From positions 62,001 through 126,000 of the forward strand of contig NZ_JBHRRZ010000012.1 in the NCBI RefSeq assembly GCF_042643265.1: 64,000 bases of DNA. The letters run 5' to 3'. A program made the translations under genes and the position numbers. Under the pieces are notes generated by a model. That model ran no database searches. It was not told the origin of the DNA and saw only the letters and a list, made by a program, of their open reading frames with translations. Every line of letters begins with the position of its first letter. The first letter of the stretch is position 1. Below are positions 45,011 through 52,957 of this stretch, piece by piece. The stretch comes from Virgibacillus_O sediminis. GTDB taxonomy: Bacteria > Bacillota > Bacilli > Bacillales > Amphibacillaceae.

Positions 45011-45955
45011 GTGGGATACCAACCGGCAGTTAAAAAATTATTGGATCAGATCAATTCAGCGGATGGGAAGCCGATTCAGGAAATGACAGTCGAGGAAAAC
45101 CGGGAAGGTCTGGCTGCTCTTTATGCAGATTTAGTGGGCGAACCTCAGGAAGTGGCAAAGGTTGAAAATACCAACATTCCAGCACATGACGGCGGGAAGG
45201 TCGGATTAAGGATCTACACCCCGGAAGGCAATGGCCCGTTCCCCGTATTGGTCTTCTACCATGGAGGCGGCTGGGTGCTTGGCGATTTAGATGTGGTTGA
45301 TCCAATTATGCGGCAGATAACCAACGAGACTGCATCAATAGTTGTATCTGTTGATTATCGTCTGGCTCCGGAACACAAATTTCCTGTACCGGCAGAAGAC
45401 TGTTATACCGCCACCAAGTGGGTAGCGGAAAATATCCAGAAACACAATGGTGACCCTAAGCGCCTTGCTGTCGCTGGTGACAGTGCGGGCGGAAATCTGG
45501 CTGCGGTGGTTCCATTAATGGCCAAAGACCGTGGCGGCCCTGCGATTTCCCTGCAAATTCTCCTTTATCCGGTGACAAACTTCGACACCACCACGACTTC
45601 CTACTTAGAAAATGGAAAAGGCAACTACCTGGAGACGGACGCAATGCACTGGTTCAATGATCAATATTTAAACAGCGAGGAAGATAAGAAGAACCCTTAT
45701 ACCGCCCCATTGCTCGCCAAAGACTTGTCTGGCCTGCCGCCTGCACTTATCTTCACAGCAGAATACGATGTTCTGCGGGATGAGGGGGAAGCGTATGCCC
45801 AACGTTTGAAAGAAGCAGGTGTATCGGTGGAACATACGAGATTTGATGGACAGATCCACGGTTTCTTCTGGATGCCAACCATTATGGACGATGCTCATAA
45901 GGCATTGGCCCAGATTAAAAAAGAAATGAAAAAGCAATTTTCCGCGACCGTATAA
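45011..45955 (+). CDS. HSL-family alpha/beta-hydrolase (esterase/lactonase candidate)
   Basis: 314 residues; GTG start after AAAAAGGGGGAAATAATT. Hormone-sensitive-lipase family motifs: oxyanion HGGGW (VFYHGGGWVLGD), nucleophile GDSAGG, Asp in EYDVLRDEGEAYAQRL and His in QIHGFFWMP. It hydrolyses short acyl esters and possibly lactones in the cytosol. It is the only plus-strand gene within the island, divergent from the Fe-alcohol dehydrogenase and sharing its operator, so the two are likely co-regulated. Confidence 0.92.
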   Translation: MGYQPAVKKLLDQINSADGKPIQEMTVEENREGLAALYADLVGEPQEVAKVENTNIPAHDGGKVGLRIYTPEGNGPFPVLVFYHGGGWVLGDLDVVDPIMRQITNETASIVVSVDYRLAPEHKFPVPAEDCYTATKWVAENIQKHNGDPKRLAVAGDSAGGNLAAVVPLMAKDRGGPAISLQILLYPVTNFDTTTTSYLENGKGNYLETDAMHWFNDQYLNSEEDKKNPYTAPLLAKDLSGLPPALIFTAEYDVLRDEGEAYAQRLKEAGVSVEHTRFDGQIHGFFWMPTIMDDAHKALAQIKKEMKKQFSATV

Positions 45956-45998
45956 AGCTTGACGTAAGAAAGCTATATCTTTCATACAAAACAAACTG

Positions 45999-46043
45999 CA
46001 AAGCCCTAAACGACTCCCCTTATGAGTTGTTTAGGGCTTTGTT
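45999..46043 (+). terminator. Terminator of the esterase gene
   Basis: AAAGCCCTAAAC pairs with GTTTAGGGCTTT (one bulge) and is followed by GTTTCG; 43 bases after the stop. Confidence 0.75.
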
Positions 46044-46163
46044 TCGTATGGGAATCATTGCAATTCTCTTTTCTGCAAACCTTCTGCCGCCTGTGCATAC
46101 GAGCGGTATTTTCCATAGTGTAGTAGGTTCTTCGCTCGGGATTGCTGGATCCCTCCATCCAAA

Positions 46164-46199
46164 CAAACACGGCCTACCGGAAAAGATAGGCCGTGTTTG
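46164..46199 (-). terminator. Terminator of the thiolase/CoA-transferase operon
   Basis: AAACACGGCCTA pairs with TAGGCCGTGTTT; the minus strand continues with TTTGTTTGG. It lies 10 bases after the CoA-transferase stop. The 46044-46163 stretch between the two terminators has no recognised gene. Confidence 0.8.
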
Positions 46200-46208
46200 T
46201 CCACATAC

Positions 46209-47348
46209 TTATTTATTGTAAAGTTTACCCAGTATTTGTTCATTATGCTCCCCAAGACCGGGAGCTTTTGTGCGGATTTCAGCAGGGGTGCCTGACAGTT
46301 TAATTGGAAAACCAATCTGCTTCACCTTCCCCAATGCAGGGTGATCTAGTTCTTGAATCATTTCCCGGGCTTTAACCTGAGGATCAGAAGCTATTTCCTC
46401 TATGCTGAGGACGGGAGTTACACATGTCTCTGTACCGGAGAAAAGCTGCAGCCACTCGTCTCTGGTTTTCAGGGAAATGATCTGCTGGATTTCATATTTT
46501 AACCGATGCTGCTCGGCAACTGGGGCATCCAGTAAAGGAATAAAATCTTCCCTGCCTATCACTTCACAGAATTTCCTCCAAAATTTCTCTTCCAATGCTC
46601 CCACAGCAAGATATCCTTTATCTTTCGTTTCATAGACACTATAGCATGCTTTCCCCCCGCTTAATGCCAGTTCTCCCCTCTTTTCTTCCTTATTTGATGC
46701 AAAGTAATCCGGAAGAATCGTCTGCAGCCAGGAGATCGCCCCATCCATCATGGAGACATCGACAAACTGTCCTTTCCCGGTCTTTTGCTGTTCGATCACG
46801 GCTAATAAAATACCGACAGTGGCTGGAAGAGCCCCGCCTCCTATATCCGCAATTTGCGTCGCCGGCACGACTGGTCCCCTGTCGGATTCGCCCATCAGAT
46901 ACAGCAAACCTGCATAGCTTATATAATTGATATCATGGCCGGCCCTCAAGGCATACGGCCCTGTCTGGCCATAACCCGTTATGGCACAGTAAACAAGGGA
47001 AGGATTCACTTCCTTTAAAACCTCATAACCAAGCCCGAGCCGATCCATCACACCTGGACGAAAGGATTCAACAACCACATCCGCTTCTTCTGCAAGCTTC
47101 AGGAATTGTTCTTTCCCCTCCTTCGACTTAAGGTCAATGGAAACACTTTTCTTATTGCGGTTGATGGAATGGAAGAAAGCACTATCTTCATCCAGTTTTG
47201 GTTCCTCAGCCCTCGCATAATCTCCGTAAAGCGGCTCTTCCACTTTAATCACTTCTGCCCCAAAGTCGGCTAGAATCAAGGTGCAATAAGGGCCAGGCAA
47301 TAATCGGGTAAGATCTAAAATACGTATGGATGTAAGTGGCATAGTCAT
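46209..47348 (-). CDS. CaiB/BaiF-family (type III) CoA-transferase
   Basis: 379 residues. Motifs: IRILDLTRLLPGPYCTLILADFGAEVIKVEEP, RNKKSVSIDLKSKEGKE and the region ADVVVESFRPGVMDRLGLGYEVLKEVNPSLVYCAITGYGQTGPY; the catalytic Asp is expected in ...HDINYISYAGLL. Related proteins include alpha-methylacyl-CoA racemase and CoA-transferases for carnitine or aromatic acids. It may move CoA onto an acid in the pathway or racemise a 2-methyl branch. Last gene of the 52.6-46.2 kb operon. Confidence 0.9.
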   Translation of the reverse strand: MTMPLTSIRILDLTRLLPGPYCTLILADFGAEVIKVEEPLYGDYARAEEPKLDEDSAFFHSINRNKKSVSIDLKSKEGKEQFLKLAEEADVVVESFRPGVMDRLGLGYEVLKEVNPSLVYCAITGYGQTGPYALRAGHDINYISYAGLLYLMGESDRGPVVPATQIADIGGGALPATVGILLAVIEQQKTGKGQFVDVSMMDGAISWLQTILPDYFASNKEEKRGELALSGGKACYSVYETKDKGYLAVGALEEKFWRKFCEVIGREDFIPLLDAPVAEQHRLKYEIQQIISLKTRDEWLQLFSGTETCVTPVLSIEEIASDPQVKAREMIQELDHPALGKVKQIGFPIKLSGTPAEIRTKAPGLGEHNEQILGKLYNK

Positions 47349-47386
47349 CCTCCTCAGAGTGGAAAATTAAAATTCGGAATGATTCC

Positions 47387-48538
47387 TTAATCCAGCCGCT
47401 CAATGATCGTCGCGTTTGCCATCCCATGCCCCTCACACATAGTTTGCAATCCAAACCTTCCGCCAGTGCGCTCCAATTCACTCATCATGGTAAGCATAAG
47501 ACGTCCGCCGCTCGCCCCCAATGGATGGCCAAGTGCAATCGCACCCCCATTTGGATTGAGTTTTGCCGGATCTGCCCCTGTTTCCCGCATCCATGCGATT
47601 GGGACGGAAGCAAATGCTTCATTTACTTCAAATATGTCGATATCATTTATGGAGAGGCCTGCTTTTTCAAGTGCCTTCTTCGTTGCTGGGATTGGGCCGG
47701 TAAGCATGAGTGTCGGGTCCGAGCCGACAACGGTCCGGGCAACAATTCGGAAACGCGGCTTTAACCCCAATTCCTCGGCTTTGTCCCTGGACATAATAAG
47801 AAGGGCTGAAGCTCCATCACTGATCTGCGATGAATTTCCGGCCGTGATTTTTCCACCTTCTTTAAAAACAGTGTTTAGCGATGCCAATTTTTCTAAATTA
47901 GTGTTCTTCCTGGGCCCTTCATCATGTCTGATAACCGTTGTGTTACCATCCGGCAATTGTACCTCCACAGGCATGATTTCCTTATCAAACCGGCCTTCTT
48001 CACTGGCCCGTACTGCCCGGCGGTGGCTCTCGAGAGATAATTCATCCATTTCTTCCCGAGAAATATTCCATTTATCAGCAATTAACTCCGCTGACAAGCC
48101 CTGATTGATTATTTCATACTTAGAGGTGAGGGCTCCGCTCAATTCAGTTCCTTGCATATTGGACATCATTGGGACCCTGGACATGCTTTCAATCCCGCCT
48201 GCTGCCACTACATCCATATCCCCGCTAATAATTGCCTGGGCTGCAAAATGAACAGCCTGCTGGCTTGATCCGCATTGGCGGTCAATGGTCGTCCCTGGCA
48301 CATCCACCGGATAACCGGCAATGAGGGCTGCTTGCCTAGCAATGTCAAAAGCCTGTTCCGATACCTGGGTAACACAGCCAAAAATAACGTCTTCAATCAG
48401 TTCAGAAGGGATTCCTGTTCGCTTTACCAGCTCTGCCAGCGGTTTTGCTGCCAGCTCCTCTGCACGGATTCCGCTGAGAGCTCCATTATATTTTCCTACA
48501 GGCGTCCTTACACCTTCTACGATTACAGCTTCTCTCAT
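47387..48538 (-). CDS. Acetyl-CoA acyltransferase (thiolase)
   Basis: 383 residues from the ATG at 48538, after AAGGAAGAAAGGAAAATATAT. The acylated Cys lies in TIDRQCGSSQQAVHFAAQAI, the second active-site motif is NPNGGAIALGHPLGASGGR, and the C-terminal Cys is in MCEGHGMANATIIE. It cleaves 3-ketoacyl-CoA with CoA in the last step of beta-oxidation. It lies between acyl-CoA dehydrogenase and CoA-transferase genes. Confidence 0.94.
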   Translation of the reverse strand: MREAVIVEGVRTPVGKYNGALSGIRAEELAAKPLAELVKRTGIPSELIEDVIFGCVTQVSEQAFDIARQAALIAGYPVDVPGTTIDRQCGSSQQAVHFAAQAIISGDMDVVAAGGIESMSRVPMMSNMQGTELSGALTSKYEIINQGLSAELIADKWNISREEMDELSLESHRRAVRASEEGRFDKEIMPVEVQLPDGNTTVIRHDEGPRKNTNLEKLASLNTVFKEGGKITAGNSSQISDGASALLIMSRDKAEELGLKPRFRIVARTVVGSDPTLMLTGPIPATKKALEKAGLSINDIDIFEVNEAFASVPIAWMRETGADPAKLNPNGGAIALGHPLGASGGRLMLTMMSELERTGGRFGLQTMCEGHGMANATIIERLD

Positions 48539-48586
48539 ATATATTTTCCTTTCTTCCTTCATATTGGAAAAGGTGGGTTTGTTCTT

Positions 48587-49735
48587 TTACAGCTCCATTC
48601 CCCGGGCAATGATTTCCCTCATAATTTCATTCGTACCTCCATAAATCGTTGCCACTGCGGAATCCCGATACCTTCTTGCAATCTCAAATTCTTCCATGTA
48701 TCCATATCCACCATGCAGCTGCATACATTCCATTGCTGTCTTTCTGGCAAGCTCTGTCGTCCACCACTTGGCCATCGACACTTCACTGGTGATATCTCTT
48801 CCAGCCATATGTTCTTCAATTAACCGGTCGACGAAGCTTCTGCCCATCTCAAATTCTGTCCTTAATTCCGCTAGCTTGAACCGAGTATTTTGGTAGGAGG
48901 ATATGCTTTTCCCGAAAGCTTTCCGCTGCTTTACATAGTCAACCGTCAATTCCAGCATTCTTTCTATAGAGGAGATACTCTGGATGGCGACAATCAGCCT
49001 TTCCTGCTGAAGCTTTTCCATTAAATAATAAAACCCCTTATTTTCTTCTCCAAGCAAATTTTCCGCCGGTACACGAACATTTTCGAAAATTAGTTCGGAT
49101 GTGTCATTGGCATGATGGCCCATTTTCGATAATTTCTTCCCCTTCGTGAATCCAGGCATGCCGGTTTCTACTGCCAATAGGCTAATGGCTCTATGTTTTG
49201 GTGCCGCATTCCTATCTGTTTTACAAACGACCACCACGATATCGGCAGAATGCCCATTTGTGATAAACGTTTTCTCTCCGTTCAGAATGTAGGAATCTCC
49301 TTCTTTGACGGCGGTTGTTTGAATGCCTGCCAAATCCGATCCCGCTCCGGGTTCCGTCATTGCAATGGCACTGATCATTTCGCCGCTTACAGCCTTTGGC
49401 AGCCATTCTCTTTTTCGTTCTTCTTTTGCATAACTTTCTATATACGGGGTAGCTATATCATTATGAAGACTGACACCTGACGCTAAACCGGTACCTATTT
49501 TATCCAGTTCCTCAGCAAGGATGACGCAATAGCCGAAATCCGCTCCAAAGCCACCGTACCCCTCATCTGTCGAGGGACAAAGGTAACCGCGCTCCCCCAT
49601 CTTTTTCCAGAACGCCCGCGGAATCTGCTTTTCTTCCTCCCATTTCTCATAAAATGGGGCTGCCTCCTTATCCAGGAACTTTTTCAGTGATTCACGGAAC
49701 ATCTCATGTTCTTGAGTTAGAAATAACCTTTTCAT
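48587..49735 (-). CDS. Acyl-CoA dehydrogenase with intact catalytic Glu
   Basis: 382 residues from the ATG at 49735 after GGGAGGCCAGTG. FAD/substrate motifs: SAIAMTEPGAGSDLAGI, YILNGEKTFITNGHSADIVVV, RKAFGKSISSYQ and LHGGYGYMEEFEIARRYRDS. The 376-type position reads IYGGTNEI (no Glu), but LQQERLIVA carries the Glu at the isovaleryl/long-chain-type position, so it should be active as a 2,3-dehydrogenase. It makes 2-enoyl-CoA. Confidence 0.92.
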   Translation of the reverse strand: MKRLFLTQEHEMFRESLKKFLDKEAAPFYEKWEEEKQIPRAFWKKMGERGYLCPSTDEGYGGFGADFGYCVILAEELDKIGTGLASGVSLHNDIATPYIESYAKEERKREWLPKAVSGEMISAIAMTEPGAGSDLAGIQTTAVKEGDSYILNGEKTFITNGHSADIVVVVCKTDRNAAPKHRAISLLAVETGMPGFTKGKKLSKMGHHANDTSELIFENVRVPAENLLGEENKGFYYLMEKLQQERLIVAIQSISSIERMLELTVDYVKQRKAFGKSISSYQNTRFKLAELRTEFEMGRSFVDRLIEEHMAGRDITSEVSMAKWWTTELARKTAMECMQLHGGYGYMEEFEIARRYRDSAVATIYGGTNEIMREIIARGMEL

Positions 49736-49746
49736 CACTGGCCTCC

Positions 49747-50517
49747 CTATTTAGGCTGCATCCGGACTGCGCCATCGAGACGGATGACTTCTCCATTCAA
49801 CATCGGGTTCACTATAATACTTTCCGCCAGTTTGCCATATTCACTTGGTTTGCCTAATCTCTTAGGAAACGGTGTCATTTGTTCTAACGCGTGAATGGCC
49901 TTATCCGGCAGGCTTTGAAATAATGGGGTTTCAAACAAGCCTGGCGCGATTGTCATCACCCTGATTCCCAGGGAGGCAAGATCTCTTGCTATCGGCAGAG
50001 TCATACCTACAATTCCTCCTTTGGAAGCACTGTAGGCGGCCTGACCGATTTGTCCATCAAATGCGGCCACGGAAGCTGTGTTAATGATTACTCCTCGTTC
50101 CGAATCTTCGTTTGGCGTGTTTTCACTCATTATTTCTGCAGCCAACCGTATTACATTAAACGTCCCGGTGAGGTTGACATCAATCACTTTCTGGAAAGAT
50201 TCCAGGGAATGTACCCCTTTTCTGCCGAATGTTTTAGCGGATGGCCCGATGCCTGCACAGTTGATCACCGTATTTATGTAGCCGAAACGGCGGACAGCCT
50301 GCCCCAAAGCTGCTTGCACACTTTCTTCATCAGATACATCGGTCTTTACATATAGCGCATTCTCCTCACCCAGCTCTTGCACCAGGTTCGCTCCCCGTTC
50401 TTCCTGCAAATCAAAAATAACAGCTTTCCCGCCTTGGGAGGTGATATTTCTGACACTTGCTTCTCCCAGCCCGGAAGCTCCTCCAGTGATAACGGCAATT
50501 ACCTCTGTCATTTTCAT
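49747..50517 (-). CDS. SDR, 3-hydroxyacyl-CoA dehydrogenase type II-like
   Basis: 256 residues. Nucleotide-binding AVITGGASGLGEASV, NCAGIGPS-type NTVINCAGIG, active-site Ser in INTASVAAFDGQ and YSASKGG (Tyr-x3-Lys). The insertion with TPNEDSERGVIINTAS and the sequence LPIARDLASLGIRVMTIAPGLFETP resemble HSD17B10/HadH-type 3-hydroxyacyl-CoA dehydrogenases. It probably oxidises 3-hydroxyacyl-CoA in this beta-oxidation operon. Confidence 0.9.
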   Translation of the reverse strand: MKMTEVIAVITGGASGLGEASVRNITSQGGKAVIFDLQEERGANLVQELGEENALYVKTDVSDEESVQAALGQAVRRFGYINTVINCAGIGPSAKTFGRKGVHSLESFQKVIDVNLTGTFNVIRLAAEIMSENTPNEDSERGVIINTASVAAFDGQIGQAAYSASKGGIVGMTLPIARDLASLGIRVMTIAPGLFETPLFQSLPDKAIHALEQMTPFPKRLGKPSEYGKLAESIIVNPMLNGEVIRLDGAVRMQPK

Positions 50518-50625
50518 CTCGCATTTCTCCCCTCTTTATATACAAATATAGATTCCGATGCGCAATCCTTAAGCCAGCGGGTAATCCGGACTCTCTTTTA
50601 ACAGAGAGCCCGGACTCCCGGGATG

Positions 50626-51393
50626 CTATTCTGTCAATGTTCCTCCATCCACCGGGATTGTCTGGCCGGTAACATAATTGGAAAGCTCTGATGCAAGATA
50701 TAAAGCAATGTTGGAGATATCCTGTGGTTCCCCCAATTTCCTCATTGGAATAGTCTTTAATATCTTGTTCAGCCACTTTTCATCTTCAAACTCTTTTTCG
50801 TTAATTTCTGTACTGATCAACCCTGGTGCAATAGAATTTACAATGATTCCATATCTTGCCCACTCGGACGCCAGGGATTTGGTCAGATGAATGACAGCTG
50901 CCTTGCTGGCTGTATAAGGGACAATTCGCTTATATGGTTTCAAACCGCCGACAGAGGAAATATTAATGATCTTCCCGCTCTCCTGATCAATCATCGCTTT
51001 GGCTGCTTCTTGGCAACTGAAAAACAGCCCCTTGATATTCACATCGAAAATAAAATCGAAATCTTCCTCTGTGACTTCCACAGCCGGTTTTGTTCGATTC
51101 ACCCCAGCGTTATTTACTACGACGTCAATTCGCCCAAACCTATCTAATGTTTCCTTGTACATTTGTTTGATATCTTCCAGATTTGCCATATCACATGAGA
51201 TAGGCAATGCTTCCACTTTATATTCCTCAGCAATATCTTCCGCCAGTCTGGCACAGGCTTCCTTGTTTCTACTTGCTATCACAAGATTTGCTCCCTGTCC
51301 GGCGAAATCACGGACCATCTGTGCGCCCAGCCCCCTGCTTCCGCCAGCAACCAAAATCACCTTCCCGGTAAGGTCCAATAAATTTCCCTTCAT
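50626..51393 (-). CDS. SDR family oxidoreductase (FabG-like)
   Basis: 255 residues. ILVAGGSRGLGAQMV, NNAGVN, the catalytic Ser in INISSVGGLKPY and YTASKAAVIHLTKSLASEWARYGIIVNSIAPGLI are typical of classical SDRs, with the C-terminus YVTGQTIPVDGG. Its substrate is not evident. In the levulinate pathway an SDR (LvaD) reduces the 4-keto group to give the hydroxyl that is phosphorylated; this enzyme or the neighbouring SDR could do that here (inference). Confidence 0.9.
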   Translation of the reverse strand: MKGNLLDLTGKVILVAGGSRGLGAQMVRDFAGQGANLVIASRNKEACARLAEDIAEEYKVEALPISCDMANLEDIKQMYKETLDRFGRIDVVVNNAGVNRTKPAVEVTEEDFDFIFDVNIKGLFFSCQEAAKAMIDQESGKIINISSVGGLKPYKRIVPYTASKAAVIHLTKSLASEWARYGIIVNSIAPGLISTEINEKEFEDEKWLNKILKTIPMRKLGEPQDISNIALYLASELSNYVTGQTIPVDGGTLTE

Positions 51394-51413
51394 TAATCCC
51401 GCCTCCTGCCTGA

Positions 51414-52619
51414 CTATGCGTTCACTTCTTCCATCTTCCGCTTGTACTCCTTAAAGATTCTCTTTGCCACTACCATGCGGTGTACTTCATCCGGACCATC
51501 GTAAATGTGGGCCGCCCGTGACTCCCGATAAAAAGATTCAAGCGGTGTATCTTTTGAATAGCCTAACGAACCATGTACCTGGATCGCACGATTAATCACA
51601 TCATTAATAATTTTTGCCCCATGGAATTTAATAAGGGAAATTTCTTTTCTGGCATCTTCCCCCTGATCCATTTTCCAAGCTGCATGGAGGGTTAATAACC
51701 TGGCGGAGGCAATCTCTGCCGCAGAATCAGCAACGAAATTCTGGATCGATTGGAATTCAGCTAGTGGGGTGCCCCGTGTTTTCCGCTTCAGGGCATAATT
51801 CACCATTAAGTCAAAGCTTCGGTTCATGACACCCAGCCATCTCATCGCATGGGTGATCCTGCCAGGTCCCAGACGCATTTGCGCCAACTTGAACCCTTCT
51901 CCTGGGTTTCCAAGCATGCTGCTTTCGTGTACACGGCAATTATCGAACCGAAGTTCCCAATGTCCGCCCTCACTAAAATCGCCCATAACCTCAATGTCCC
52001 TCACCCGTTCAAGGCGAGGATGATCCATGTCTATAATGAACATGCTGGCCCGTTCATGCGGAGCGGCCTCCGGATCTGTAACGGCCATTACGATGACAAA
52101 GGAAGAAAGTCCAGCATTGCTGATAAACCACTTCTCTCCATTAAGTACATAGTAATCCCCTTCCTTTTTTGCGGTGGTCTGGATTCCTGTAGGATCTGCA
52201 CCCGAGACCTCTTTTTCCGTTAAGGCAAAACAGGACCTAATATCGTCATTCACCAGCGGCTCTAAATATTTTTTCTTCTGGTCTTCGTTCGCAGCGTTCA
52301 ACAAAATCTCCATATTTCCTGTGTCCGGAGCCGCTGTGCCAAAGACACGGGGACCAATAGGGCTGCTGCCAAGAATCTCATTCAACAGGCCGAGGAAAAC
52401 TGCCCCAAGCCCCAAACCCCCGGCTTCCTCTGGTAAATGGGCCGCCCATAATCCCTGATCTTTCACTTTTTGCTGCAGCGGTTTTAAGATGTGAGACGGC
52501 AGTCCTTCCCCCGGGATAATATACTGCTCGGCGGGATATACTTCTTTTTCCATAAACTCTCTGGCTCTGGCAAGCAACTGTTCCTGTTCTTCTGACGGGC
52601 GAAAATTGAACATACTCAT
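51414..52619 (-). CDS. ACAD10/11-like acyl-CoA dehydrogenase lacking the usual catalytic Glu
   Basis: 401 residues; ATG 52619 or 52613, both after AAAGGAG. Closest in pattern to the ACAD10/11 C-terminal domain and LvaC: TAAPDTGNMEILL, CFALTEKEVSGADPTGI, YVLNGEKWFISNAG, DNCRVHESSMLG, RLGPGRITHAMRWLGV, AIQVHGSLGYSKDTPLESFYRESRAAHIYDGPDEVHRMVV. The medium-chain catalytic Glu position reads YDG, not YEG, and the isovaleryl-type position reads GPGRI rather than xxERL. Both usual general-base sites are thus altered. In the characterised relatives this enzyme type removes phosphate from a 4-phosphoacyl-CoA made by the kinase, giving an enoyl-CoA. Two such kinases are encoded in the same island. First gene of the operon. 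Confidence 0.88.
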   Translation of the reverse strand: MSMFNFRPSEEQEQLLARAREFMEKEVYPAEQYIIPGEGLPSHILKPLQQKVKDQGLWAAHLPEEAGGLGLGAVFLGLLNEILGSSPIGPRVFGTAAPDTGNMEILLNAANEDQKKKYLEPLVNDDIRSCFALTEKEVSGADPTGIQTTAKKEGDYYVLNGEKWFISNAGLSSFVIVMAVTDPEAAPHERASMFIIDMDHPRLERVRDIEVMGDFSEGGHWELRFDNCRVHESSMLGNPGEGFKLAQMRLGPGRITHAMRWLGVMNRSFDLMVNYALKRKTRGTPLAEFQSIQNFVADSAAEIASARLLTLHAAWKMDQGEDARKEISLIKFHGAKIINDVINRAIQVHGSLGYSKDTPLESFYRESRAAHIYDGPDEVHRMVVAKRIFKEYKRKMEEVNA

Positions 52620-52666
52620 CAAACTCCTTTTTCATTCACTGTAGTGGATAGTACCCAAAGCTTTGT

Positions 52667-52688
52667 GGAGGCCGCCTAGGCTGCTTCC
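52667..52688 (-). promoter_or_regulatory. 22-base imperfect palindrome in the leader of the dehydrogenase operon
   Basis: GGAAGCAGCC-TA-GGCGGCCTCC on the minus strand, two mismatched pairs, about 50 bases before the start codon. It could be an operator or an RNA hairpin. Confidence 0.35.
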
Positions 52689-52713
52689 AAGAAATAGTAC
52701 GTTCTATCACTTT

Positions 52714-52729
52714 AAGAAAACGATTACAA
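52714..52729 (-). promoter_or_regulatory. cre (CcpA) site of the acyl-CoA dehydrogenase operon
   Basis: On the minus strand TTGTAATCGTTTTCTT matches WTGNAANCGNWWNCAW at 15 of 16 positions, downstream of the predicted promoter. Confidence 0.65.
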
Positions 52730-52776
52730 TTTAACAGGAAGTTTTTCTATTGTATGTACGACGTGTTGTTAAAAAT

Positions 52777-52805
52777 ATTCTAACAGTTTTAATTTTAACT
52801 TTCAA
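52777..52805 (-). promoter_or_regulatory. SigmaA promoter of the acyl-CoA dehydrogenase operon
   Basis: On the minus strand TTGAAA (52800-52805), 17 bases, TAGAAT (52777-52782). The leader to the start codon is about 150 bases and contains the cre site. Confidence 0.65.
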
Positions 52806-52888
52806 GTCAAATTCTAAATATTTGAGTAATTTTTAGTTCGCTGACTCTTATTCCGGAATATTTATCGTCACATGATCTTCCCCCTACT

Positions 52889-52931
52889 TGTGATTTGAAT
52901 CACATTTTTCAGCAGTGGGAAGGTGTATACT
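52889..52931 (+). promoter_or_regulatory. FNR/CRP-type site with -10 box, class II spacing
   Basis: TGTGA-TTTGAA-TCACA (52889-52904) is a perfect FNR-type palindrome. TATACT at 52926-52931 is a -10 box; the implied transcription start near 52938 puts the centre of the palindrome at -41.5, the position used by FNR as activator. The first codon of the hemerythrin-like gene is 20-26 bases further. Confidence 0.75.
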
Positions 52932-52957
52932 AGGGGAAAAGAAACTTCCCGAGGAGG

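Noticed and set aside
46055..46208. Possible gene or insertion-sequence remnant between esterase and CoA-transferase
   Set aside because: Translations in all frames gave no recognisable family; two terminators account for most of the stretch.
47403..48104. Plus-strand frame of 233 codons
   Set aside because: Antisense to the thiolase gene, no ribosome site, low-complexity Ser/Pro composition.
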